Source: Rhexocercosporidium sp. MPI-PUGE-AT-0058 (taxonomy: Eukaryota > Ascomycota > Leotiomycetes > Helotiales). From it: a stretch of 64,000 nt of DNA. The position numbers and the translations under genes were made by a program. A model generated the notes under the pieces. It did not search any database. It had not been told where the DNA came from and saw only the letters and a program-made list of their open reading frames with translations. The DNA lies in assembly GCA_020746875.1 (NCBI GenBank), contig JAGTJL010000011.1, positions 1,240,001-1,304,000 of the forward strand. Direction: 5' to 3'. This document shows, one piece after another, positions 34,690 to 44,102 of this stretch; position 1 is the stretch's first letter, and the number at the start of each line of letters is the position of its first letter.

Positions 34690-34973
34690 ATCTTAATATG
34701 CTCGTGCTTATAAACTGGGACCTCGGGTAGTAGTTTTTAATCGGAGTTTATAGCTAAAACGATCTCATCCACGATGTCTGGCGTGTAATATTATGTAAAG
34801 AGGGTAATCGAATCATTTAGTGAACAGTCCTCCGGTAAATGTATCTCTAGATCAAATTCATCGATCTCCATAAGCTGAAATTGAGTACCTTTCTTTTGTA
34901 AAGGCTTCGCTTTCAGTCTAAGGGTCCCCGGATCAGTTGGATCTGCTTGTACGTCTTCGGGCATAGTAGGCAC
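34690..34973 (-). pseudogene. Possible piggyBac-like (DDE_Tnp_1_7) transposase fragment
   Basis: Frame from 34973: an acidic stretch (EIDEFDLEIHLPEDCSLND), then SITLFT, a TAA, and YYTPDIVDEIVLAIN continuing in the same frame past the stop. A Pro/Asp-rich lead followed by LF, a short gap, then a (F/Y)xPD-x-I-x-E-I block is how the N-terminal part of piggyBac-type transposases reads. Only this part is present, with no catalytic Asp blocks. The TAA in place of CAA is the usual RIP change. Moderate to low confidence. Confidence 0.35.
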
Positions 34974-35200
34974 ATTAAAAGATAACGATTTCTGGTAGGG
35001 AAAGAGGGTTTGTTAATGTTATTTATTTATCCCATCCCTTAGCGCCTATGCCCTGTAGTTAGGGCAACCTTAGCGCCCCGCACCCTGTACAGCACCTGTA
35101 AGGACCTGTATGTGGCAGTAGAGGGGATAAATCCTCTCGTACTTTTAAAACTGCTGGAACTCAGCGGTATCGTCGGTCCTAGACCGTCAGACCCTAGCTG

Positions 35201-35285
35201 TAACGACAGGTATGCTTCGGCTAGGTCAGGGGTCCGGAACAGGTCCGAGTCCCCTCCGACTCCTTATGTATATGTCTCCCTCTTG
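35201..35285 (+). repeat. Dispersed repeat R3, left copy
   Basis: Nearly identical to 40553-40637 in the same orientation (AACGACAGGTATGCTTCGG, CAGGGGTCCGGAACAGGTC, CCCCTCCGACTCCTTAT). The copies are 5.3 kb apart. It probably derives from an LTR or non-autonomous element; no coding meaning. Confidence 0.7.
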
Positions 35286-36289
35286 TACAGTAGCTCTGTA
35301 GTTTTTGTATTCTAAGTATTAAGTTTATCTTCACGTCCAAGGTTCTTGCGTCGTTACACTAGCGGTCCAGCGGTCCGATATCACGTAATAAGATCGCGGA
35401 ATCTAGGGGCTTATTTACCCTTTAATTATTTACCGATAATAATAGTTATATAATATATAACTTATGAAACCCTAAGTATTAGGATCTCTTAGAGTAGCGC
35501 TTCCAAAAGTAATACACTCCTAATATCTTTTCTTTAAAACCCTCACCCTCCTGAGCCTGTGCTCCTGAGTATTGCGCTATCCCGGGGTCAAGTGTCACGG
35601 GACGCGGGGCGTTCGTAATATGTGGGTCAAATCAAGTGACATTTCTAACCAATTAAACGCTAGCGCGAAAAGGTACCGACAGTTGGGGGGGGGGGGGGGG
35701 GGGGAAACACATGAAAACATATACAAACAAAAACACATACAAATATTTGTATAGTATACCTCGCGCGACAGCGGTAAGCCCTCTCTCTTCAGTCGTGCCT
35801 CCTTGCTTCCGGAATAAATAACCTTTTAAAATATAAGTCCGTGCTCGCCCGGGGGGCATAAAGCCGCGAGTGGTCCGCCCCCCTTTTGGAGTGCAAAAGA
35901 AGCCTTATATAATAGGTAGGTCGATACTAGGGCAAAATATAAGAAATCTTTATAAAGATTTAATGAATTCCTGAATTTACCGTCGCCGGCCTTGAATCTG
36001 ACGAATAAGAGGCCAGCCAATTTTGAATCGTAAGCACTAATCTTCCTTCATTTTGCTTCAAGTTCATTCAAAATCTTCAAAAAATTTGCCGTTAAATAAC
36101 AGCCGTAAATCTGGTTCAAAATACCCAGTTTCCAATTGACCCACAACCTGATACCAGCCCTAATATTAAGTTCCAATTTGAGAATAGGCGCCCTCTGGTT
36201 GACAAGTAAAGAGTCGCGTGCAACTTGCTCTCGTGGGCCTCTTTAATAGGTGACGTTGTCAACGGAATTTTGAAAGGTCGCTTGTGCCT
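35286..36289. other. Mixed repeat edge and intergenic DNA
   Basis: 35340-35580 is AT-rich. A run of 20 G lies at 35685-35704 (listed separately). From about 36000 composition is normal and leads into the 3' end of the DUF3433 gene. No gene is supported; the frames around 35572-36020 are short and split by the G run. Confidence 0.45.
35685..35704 (+). repeat. Homopolymer of 20 G
   Basis: Direct count of G between CAGTT and AAACAC. Flanked on the right by an ACA/AAC-rich simple sequence. The true length may differ, since such runs are error-prone in sequencing. Confidence 0.9.
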
Positions 36290-38002
36290 CTATCTAGGGT
36301 GTCCTGTCCCTTCTGCTACTAGACCATTTCCTGTCCTCTGAATTGCCGCTAATCCCTGGATATCGATAACTCTGTTTGCTTGGTTGAGAGTGCAACGCTC
36401 ACTTCCGAGAAGGTATGAATTCGCCAGCCATTCGTAGAACTTCCCGTCGTAGCCAGGGCTTTGGTTGGCTTCCGTTAACAGCGTGTGATATGTGTTGCTG
36501 TCGTAAAGTAGACTAGCGTAACCCGCAATGCCACAAGGTTCTTCTGGACATACTGGCTTATGCTTGACTAGGTAGAAGATCATGAGGATCGTGAGTATGG
36601 TCAGGACTGCCAGAATGGCGATGGAGGTGTATGCAGACCACGTCACTACCATTAGCCTAGTTTCAGACACGGTGAGAACACCAGAGACGTTTTCATCGGT
36701 TGCGAGAGCATTGAACAAGTGTACCTTTGCGAAAACGGCAAAGACACTTGAGAAAGCTTCTGCGCTAGAAGCAATCAACGCGTCTGGTGATAGAGGTGAA
36801 TTAGGATTCCGTTGCCTGGAAATTCCGAGGATCAATTCTCCAAAGGCCGAGGTGAAATCTGGCGAATCTGAGTTCCCAATGTTGCTCAGACTTAACATAT
36901 CTTGTTCATATCCTCTCCAGTTATCAATTCGAGCATCGTTGAACTGGTTTTGTGTGTGAAAAGACAAAGGGTTGAGACTGGGCGGTGCGGTCAAGGTCCC
37001 TTGTGTCTGCTTGTAGTTAGGTTTGCAGGACACGACGCTCAGATCATCAAGTAAATATGAAGCTGAAGGAGCGTATGACCCAACAAAGTAGCTAACGCGG
37101 CTGAATCCAGCGTCTTGCTGGCAATCAATGGTGGATTGTGTCTTCAAGAAGGTCTTTGACCCCGGCCCTACACCACCTTTGAATGATATATCGCATCCCC
37201 TATCTGTGGCTGAAACAGAAATTGTGCCAGAACCGCTTGTATCATCAAGTCTTGAGATGTTGTACACCTGGACATTGACACAGTCGAGGTCTGCGCCATA
37301 ACCAGTAGCGTTTAGGCTCGACTGAGTCAAGTTCGCTGTCGTTGGCACGATAAAGGTTGGATAAGCATAGGTACCATCCGTATACGTAGGCCAAGTGCCG
37401 CCATGTAGTCGTACAGCTGTGACAGTCGCAAAGATGGGTGCATAGTCGACCAATGCAATCTCTGCAGAGGTACTGTAAGATGTCTGAAGCACGAAGGTAC
37501 CTGGCTTGTCCAAAGCGACGGGCACAGGCGTGAATAGACGAGCTGCAAGTGGAAGAAGGGCAATGTTGTTGACCGTAGTAAGTAACAGACAGAATCCTAG
37601 GAAAATGTGATGATTCTTGAATGCTGGAAACCACCTGACAAAGGACATGTATCTTCGATAGTCAAGAAGGAGCGTCTTATCCATTGGGGAACCTCCAGAG
37701 CGTACGAGTTCTCTCATCGGAGTCTCCTCGGCCAAACTGTCCACAACGGCTGCCCATGCAAGGCCGAACAGAATCATTATCAACGAAGGTAGGGATGTCC
37801 ATAAAAAGCCAATATTCCAAATCGAATCCAAATTATGGTTGCCAGCGCTAGCGTTGATGACAACGTTTTGTTTGATCGAAGTGAACCCTTGATTCTTGTC
37901 AGATAGATGATGAAGAACTCCAAGGGCTACCAATATGCCAATCTCCAGCAAAGTAAGAATCGCCAACGTCACCCAGTGAAGTTTCCAGCTTCGCCACGCC
38001 AT
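36290..38002 (-). CDS. DUF3433-type multi-pass membrane protein, 570 aa
   Basis: Single exon from ATG 38002. Hydrophobic helices lie at about 10-31 (LAILTLLEIGILVALGVLHH), 63-87 (IGFLWTSLPSLIMILFGLAW), 135-158 (LGFCLLLTTVNNIALLPLAA) and 455-478 (ISIAILAVLTILTILMIFYL in character). The block SGGSPMDKTLLLDYRRYMSF between helices 2 and 3 matches the ...SLLLDY pattern of fungal DUF3433 proteins. Between helices 3 and 4 lies a roughly 290-residue region with several NxS/T sites (NLTQSSLNAT) and paired cysteines, likely outside the cytosol. The C-terminal tail is soluble. DUF3433 proteins are common in Pezizomycotina and have no known biochemical role. The gene is intact and diverges from the secreted-protein gene at 38513; the 510-bp gap should hold both promoters. 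Confidence 0.75.
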   Translation of the reverse strand: MAWRSWKLHWVTLAILTLLEIGILVALGVLHHLSDKNQGFTSIKQNVVINASAGNHNLDSIWNIGFLWTSLPSLIMILFGLAWAAVVDSLAEETPMRELVRSGGSPMDKTLLLDYRRYMSFVRWFPAFKNHHIFLGFCLLLTTVNNIALLPLAARLFTPVPVALDKPGTFVLQTSYSTSAEIALVDYAPIFATVTAVRLHGGTWPTYTDGTYAYPTFIVPTTANLTQSSLNATGYGADLDCVNVQVYNISRLDDTSGSGTISVSATDRGCDISFKGGVGPGSKTFLKTQSTIDCQQDAGFSRVSYFVGSYAPSASYLLDDLSVVSCKPNYKQTQGTLTAPPSLNPLSFHTQNQFNDARIDNWRGYEQDMLSLSNIGNSDSPDFTSAFGELILGISRQRNPNSPLSPDALIASSAEAFSSVFAVFAKVHLFNALATDENVSGVLTVSETRLMVVTWSAYTSIAILAVLTILTILMIFYLVKHKPVCPEEPCGIAGYASLLYDSNTYHTLLTEANQSPGYDGKFYEWLANSYLLGSERCTLNQANRVIDIQGLAAIQRTGNGLVAEGTGHPR

Positions 38003-38512
38003 TTCTGTAGCTGTTAAAGTGTTTATGCTAGAGACAATCGCGAGACAGAGATTCCTTCTGTTTGTCGCTGTGGATTACTTCCTTCTAACGACCCACGAGG
38101 TATGTGAGAGCCTTGTGTAGTAGCTAGAAACAGACATGCCGTCGTGCCGTCCTGCAGAGAGCTGTGGAGGGTGGTACAGCATAGGATTTGGGCCATTTGA
38201 AAGAGTCAGTACAGTAGCGTATGCGACAAAAAGTTACGAAGACAGTCACCCGACGGCGCCCGCTCCTCTCCATGTAGCGACGACAAATAATACAAGCAAG
38301 GGACTGCAGAATTTTTTCTTTTTCGATTTTACCCCCCATGTGGCTGCTTCATGGTCATGTAGTTAGTTGACCAAGGTGGAACAAGCCGACGCTTGGTTCA
38401 GCTCGGCGCATTTGTGTAATGAGCCACTCAAGGCTGGCCGCGATACATAAAATAGGGCTTGAGTCACCCCGGACAAGCATATCTTTTTCAATCTCTATGA
38501 CAATGGTTGACG

Positions 38513-39368
38513 ATGACGCAAGCACTGATCTCATCATTTATCATTCTACTTTGGCAGCAGACTACACTGGCCCAGACCCTCGACGTAGCAGCATGCGTTG
38601 GACCTCTGTCTGCAGCTACTGCTTGTAATTCATACCAGAGCATACTCAGTGAATGCAACAGCTTCACTGGGCATCAAGCAGCATCCTGCTACTGTCCGCA
38701 GACTGTGCTGAATGCCATAGCTGGGTAAGATACCAAGCCAAAATGTGTGGTTAGACACTAAGCATTGTAGGTGCGAGAGCGAGTTTCGCATATGCTTCGA
38801 AGGCTTTGCGTACGATTCTGATTTCGAAGGTCCCAATGGCATATTCGGACTATGGCATTCTGCATGTGACGATGTGCTCACATACGTGCCCTCGACACCA
38901 GCAATAACGAGCCTCAGCTTGACATTCGATCCGGCGAATTGCTTAAGTGCAGAGAGCTATTGCCAGAACTTCGGGGCTTTAACGGACGCCTGCACCGTCT
39001 CGTCGTCCAATGAGTTGCAAAGCTGTCTGTGCCGGGTCACTGTCCTCGACCTTGCCTCTCGCTGCGAAATCGATGGCAGTATTTCATGCTTGTTCCGGGT
39101 GCCGACAACAACGAACTTGTTTTCGTACAAACACTGTAGTGGGTTGAAGGGATCGACAGCAGTGAGCCTATCGATGATAAGCACACAGATTGTGGTGACT
39201 TCACAGGTATCTATCTCAACATCGAACCTTCAGCCTAGCTCAAGTCCTACGTCCGCCATCTCGCCGCCGACCAACACGCCAAGTAGTTCCGCTCAGCGCA
39301 CGTTTAGATGCTCGCAATTATCTTTAAGGATAGCGAGTCTAATGGCAGTCTACTTTGTTTTGTCTTAA
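38513..39368 (+). CDS. Secreted, probably GPI-anchored protein with two tandem Cys modules, 269 aa
   Basis: ATG 38513. Exon 1 is 38513-38724, the intron 38725-38770 (GTAAGA...CATTGTAG, 46 nt), exon 2 is 38771-39368; 810 nt. The N-terminus MTQALISSFIILLWQQTTLA is a signal peptide. Two Cys modules follow with the same order, C-x(6-9)-C-x9-C-x10-C-x-C-x10-C-x(6-7)-C: one at about 28-83 with CYC, one at about 142-195 with CLC. After them comes a Ser/Thr/Pro-rich stalk (SSSPTSAISPPTNTPSSSAQ) and a hydrophobic C-terminus (LSLRIASLMAVYFVLS), as in GPI precursors. The CxC arrangement recalls CFEM-type domains but the CFEM Asp is not evident, so I do not assign that family. Likely role: cell-surface or wall protein. 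An effector role is possible but unproven. Confidence 0.65.
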
Positions 39369-39674
39369 TAAATGAATGGAAGAGATCGATTGATTTGATT
39401 TGATTTGATTTATTCCTATTGGCTGTTTAGGGCCCGGCTTTATGTAGCCCCACTCCTAGCTGACCTGAGCTAAATACGTAATCATGTCACGGGATCAAAA
39501 TCATCCTACAGCCCACGCATTTGCTAATCCGCTATCCTCTCTCTTATGTAGCCTCTTCACATCTTAGACTGCTAGGAATTCTGTATGAGTGTTGCCGATT
39601 ATAATTGTGAGCTTAGTCTTCTTATATTTAAAGCAAACTTAATTACCGCTCTCACTACTATTAAGTTAGGTTTC
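39369..39674. other. Intergenic DNA
   Basis: Contains a short GATTT repeat (about 39390-39411) just after the secreted-protein gene, probably in its 3' flank. No gene is seen. Confidence 0.5.
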
Positions 39675-39961
39675 TGTCACGAACAGAGAATCACGTGTGT
39701 CTTGGCCCTGAGGCTCGGCAGCCTTGCTGCACAGAGAAGCTAAGACAAGGATAGTATTACGGGGACCAAGGGTTACGTGATATGCTAGCTTGCTAGACGT
39801 TTAGCCGGGCTAGCACTCGGAATCGAAGTTCTATATAAACAAAGTAGTTTCTTAAGTAGTAGAGCTTCGTGCTTAATTTCATATAACAGTTTAATTATTA
39901 CTTATAACGTTTTACTTTTATTGTTACGGCTGACCAATCCTAGTCACGTGTTATCGTAACA
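39675..39961. repeat. Candidate solo LTR (about 287 bp)
   Basis: Starts TGTCACGA and ends TATCGTAACA, an imperfect inverted terminal pair of the TG...CA kind, and has a TATATAAAC box-like stretch inside (about 39832). There is no internal region next to it. A target duplication is not convincing. Its ends resemble those of the gypsy LTRs at 27554 and 34032, but the interior differs. Confidence 0.4.
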
Positions 39962-40033
39962 TTTATCGTAAGAATTCTTCGCTTGTTTATTTTATTTTAT
40001 AAAACACCAACCGACGAGCTTGTACGCCGCGTA

Positions 40034-40293
40034 TGAAAAGAAGAGATTTGGTGTGAATGATGATTCTATTATACGGGGGATATCTAGGTCTATATAACTA
40101 CTTTAGCTAATCACGTGTATATTCGCTTGTATAGCTTAATTAAGTATTTGCTTGCGAGCTTACGAGTTGGCGTAATCTCTTACCGGAAGCTTAAAGCTTC
40201 CGAGGTTCAAAGCACGGAAGCCGAAGCTTTATGCGAAGGCGGAGCTTTATGCAAAGCTAATTGAGTTATAGAAAGGTATGCTTAATATAATCT
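40034..40293 (-). repeat. Dispersed repeat R2, right copy (inverted)
   Basis: Reverse complement aligns with 9324-9644. It carries a single GGCTTCCGTG...TTCCGG unit against two in the left copy. The surrounding 40300-40550 is AT-rich. Confidence 0.7.
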
Positions 40294-40552
40294 TATATTA
40301 TTAAGCGAGTTTAGCCGAGGTTTAATATAATCTTATACGGAATAACAGGATTACAGCTTTTTTTTGTTTTAGCACGGTAAAGCGTTCGCTTTTTGGCAAA
40401 AAGTATGTTATTTATGTCGTTTAATTTCTTGACGCCGCTATTTAAGCTATGCGTGTACTTATATATATAAGTTATTTATCGCTAGAGTTTATTACGAACT
40501 TCGTAAAGACGGAGGTGTTTATTTTAAAGCGTTTATATAACGACAGTTTATA

Positions 40553-40637
40553 TAACGACAGGTATGCTTCGGCTAGGTCAGGGGTCCGGAACAGGTCAGA
40601 CTCCCCTCCGACTCCTTATATATATATCTCCTTCTTA
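40553..40637 (+). repeat. Dispersed repeat R3, right copy
   Basis: See the copy at 35201-35285. Here it is preceded by a small tandem duplication (TATATAACGACAG twice, about 40534-40562). Confidence 0.7.
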
Positions 40638-41777
40638 TAGCAGCCACAGCTCAGGTCCAAAGACGAAAATGGAAATTGCTTATGTCGAGATTCCGATATC
40701 GAATTACCTATTCCAGGATGCGTGAGTTGGGAAATGGTATGGTCTGTCGAAGGCAACCTAAATCCACAAGGCTGCTAGAATGATGCCTGCCAGAGCAGCG
40801 TAGCGGCGAGATAAGCTAGATGGTATTTGGAGTGCCATGTCAAATTACGAGATATCGAAGATGATGCATATCAATAATCAAAGCTTCGGCCATGATGGAT
40901 GAACATATTGACTATGAGATTCGATTATGTCAGTCTAATCCAACATTCCCAGTTTAAGTAGCGAATAGAAAGGATTAGCGTTCATGTAAGGTTTTCAGGG
41001 TATTGACCCCCATAACTGCTATGCAACTCGCCTATCGACAACCCAGCCAACCAAATACCCAGTAGTCAACATGCAAACGCTCGGAGTTGACCTCGATCAG
41101 GAAGTCTGAGACAGAAATAAATGAGGCGAGTTTGAAACATGCGCTGAGCCGACTTCCGCGCGCTGGCCTTTCTCTATCCTCACTCTCCTTCGACTTCTGA
41201 TGAAATGCAAACACCGTGACCACAATATGAAGGAGAATGACATTTGAAGATGAATCCAGTCAGCAAAGTATCTCCCCATAATGTCGTTCGCTCATTGCGT
41301 CCGCTGCTCAGTTTTGGTATATGACAGGAGCGCGATCGCGATCAAGGCTATTATTCTCCTGTATCCTGCGTGCTGTATGGAACCTAGCTCACCAGACTGT
41401 CAGTAAATGAAGTTGGGTCGTTGGGAGAACTTCAACTGAAAACCTTCTTTGCTCTACTGCCGCTCGGGTTTCGGGCAAAATTTGATTTCAAACATACATG
41501 CATGTATGCTCGTTAATTTGAGCTGAAAGTTGGCGCAGCTCACCTGGATATCGAGCTTCCGTCACCCGACAGAATTTGCGTCGCGCTCCAGCAGTTCAAC
41601 AAGGACTGTTCCAACATTTTGTAGGCTCAACGACCATGCCCCTATTTTCCGATCCGAGGATGGCCTTTTTTCCCACCCACCCTGGACATTAGGTTCTCGA
41701 AAATTTACTCTCTTACTTACAGAATGAAGTGTCGAAGCTTGCATTTGCACGACTGAATTTTTACCTGATCTCTGACG
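40638..41777. other. Intergenic DNA
   Basis: Normal composition. Open frames of 60-65 codons on both strands have no family text. No gene is supported. Confidence 0.5.
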
Positions 41778-42972
41778 ATGACTTTCCGAATATTTCGGAA
41801 TCTGTCTCTCTCATTTTCTTTGTTTCTCGCTGCATCTCTTGCTGCCGAAGTTCCTCAGTCTGTTCAATGGTCATCAGCCTCCAAATCGGACAAGCGGGCA
41901 GTGTGGATAACGTCGCTATGGACGAAACTGTGGGCGCAGTGTCAACTTTCAGCGGGAGCGGTGATTGGGTATTCGATACAGTCTCCATACCTTTTCCCAA
42001 TGGTATTTCTGGAATGCATATACAGCAGACTTTCCGAACTTCGACATGTTTGTTATATCCACAGAACATAAGACATTACCGGATGGCACAACATATCCTG
42101 CGCAGATTAGGAAGCTTGTTCTAGGAGCTCCGGAGTTTAATCAAAGCTGGCTTCATTTCCCTCCCGATCCAAGATGGAATGGAAATCTTCTACCAAGCTC
42201 CATGTTTGCTCAGGGCCTCACATCTTCGATATCTTATGGCATGCACATCGACTCTCCAGCTTTGGGAATACCAGGTCCCTTAATCATCGGAGGTCATGAC
42301 CACAGCCGGGCCTTGGGAATTGTTAGTAGCCAAGCATATAGCATCAACCACCTACCTATCGACCTCCTCGAGATGGGGATTGGAGTTGCGGAGGGCGACT
42401 TGCCATTTGACTTCAAGTCAAAAGTCCGGATTACTAGTAGCAGGCAACTTATTAATAGGTCTAGCTATGCTAGTCCTTGTCGAAGCTCCAATCCCCTATA
42501 TCTACCTCCCGAAGAGCACCTGCGACGCCATCACAACCTTTCTGCCAGTAACATAGCAGGAAAAATATGGCCTCTACTTTTGGAATGCTGATGACCCCAA
42601 GTATAAACTCATCATCTCAGAATTCAGCCACCGCCATTAGAATGAGCGATACTTCTCTTGCCAGATCGGACAAACGGTTGGGTGGACAGCTGGAAAGGTG
42701 CTTAGACTGTTCTCGCTCAGAAGAGCACTGCGCCCTCGGAGGAAGCCTCTACAACGAGTTCTAGCAGCGACTCCCCATCATCACCTAATAGAGTGTTTTC
42801 ACCTGGTTCTGTAGCTGGGATCGTGATTGGTATCGTTGTAATTCTCGTTCTCGCTGCTGGTGTTGTCTTTGTGTTCTTTCGTCGCCGGAAACGAGAGCAG
42901 AGCGATGAGATTCGACAAGCTCAATCAGATGGATACCTAATTACGTCCCGGAATGAACACTGCTGTATATGA
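41778..42972 (+). pseudogene. Aspartyl protease-family (A1-like) gene with C-terminal membrane anchor, broken by frameshifts
   Basis: ATG 41778 opens with a signal peptide (LSLSFSLFLAASLAAEVPQS) and VPQSVQWS, the usual start of a fungal SapA-like aspartyl protease family. Homologous text then moves between frames. Around 42290-42370 it reads GIPGPLIIGGHDHSRALG and LPIDLLEMGIGVAEGDLPFD. Around 42490-42590 it reads PYIYLPKSTCDAITTFLP and YGLYFWNADDPKYKLII, with a TAG between. Near 42811-42890 come a transmembrane helix (VAGIVIGIVVILVLAAGVVF) and the stop-transfer FFRRRKR. No catalytic DTG or DSG is evident. At least three frame changes and one in-frame stop rule out function. Composition is normal, so this gene decayed by indels, not by RIP. 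It may be the remains of a surface-anchored family member. Confidence 0.7.
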
Positions 42973-44102
42973 AAAAAACGCGGGAAGAGAAAATACAGAA
43001 AGTCAGGATTTGGGCCCAATGAGTTAGGGACTGGGACTAGGGTTTCTCGCCCTGTAGAATTGGAGGGTTGATGAACTACACAGAATCGCAGATGGATATA
43101 CGGCCATAGTTGTCCATCACACTTCGCCGTTACAGAAATTATGAGCCTGGCAGCCCACTCTAGACATGTAAGATGTTTCAGAATTCTAAAAACTTCATGT
43201 GAAATATCGCTATCTCGGCATGACACGTTATAGCTTAGGCTAAGAAGCATCATCAATCTCGGTAAACTCAGCTCGGTAAGTTAAACAAAAAACCTCATTG
43301 TCTGAAACGTATCAAGATAGTGTAAAGGTCTAATTATAAATCTGTGAGAGGTCTTTGTCAATCTTTGAGGCCTACAGTTCAATATCTAAAGCTGGGCGAT
43401 TTGCAGCAGGTATTATTTTTGCACTTAATTAGTACTTTCCTCAGTGATTTACAGACCGAGATACCGTTGTCGCAGATACCTCTTTCATCTCCATAAAACC
43501 GTATCTTCGTGCAAGGCAATACAATCGAAATCGTGGAAAACATTCACCCCCTACTGGGTCATGACTCATCATGATGCTTCCGGAGCTCATGGGTAAGTCT
43601 TTGCCCTGCTTTCTAGTTGGTATAAATTTGGCCCTTCGCTGTCCCATCAGACATACTTATCGCGATTCTCTACAGAATACTCCAAAATTACGACCACAAC
43701 ATCTGCCGAGTACATTTTTTGTCTCAAAATGGTTGGCAGGCGCGGCTTCTTCACTGGAAGAAATGAAAACACGGGTTTTACGAGAGAAAGAACAGCGAGG
43801 TCGGCCAAAGAATACAACATCTGTCTGTCAATACAATTTTCTGTCTTCAAAACTTCTAATTTCAACATCTTATAGCAATCGAAAAATTTGCTTGTTGTCT
43901 CATTTATCTTGCGGAAAGAATGGGGGTTTAGATCGGACCTAATCCTCGTGATGCGGGGCGTCTCATGGATCTTGGGCTCGCGTCCGGCATTTGATTTCGC
44001 GATTTTAACGCTTCCATTCATTAGCATTAAATCCTTCGGGCAGGCACGAAACGTTAATCATTCGGAACTGGAACACAATATCAACGAAATGAAAGTTATC
44101 AA
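42973..44102. other. Intergenic DNA between the protease relic and the HET gene
   Basis: Frames at 43571-43942 (+), 43647-44027 (-) and 43888-44130 (+) overlap each other and show no family text. This region could hold a lost N-terminal part of the HET gene, but I could not read one. Confidence 0.4.
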
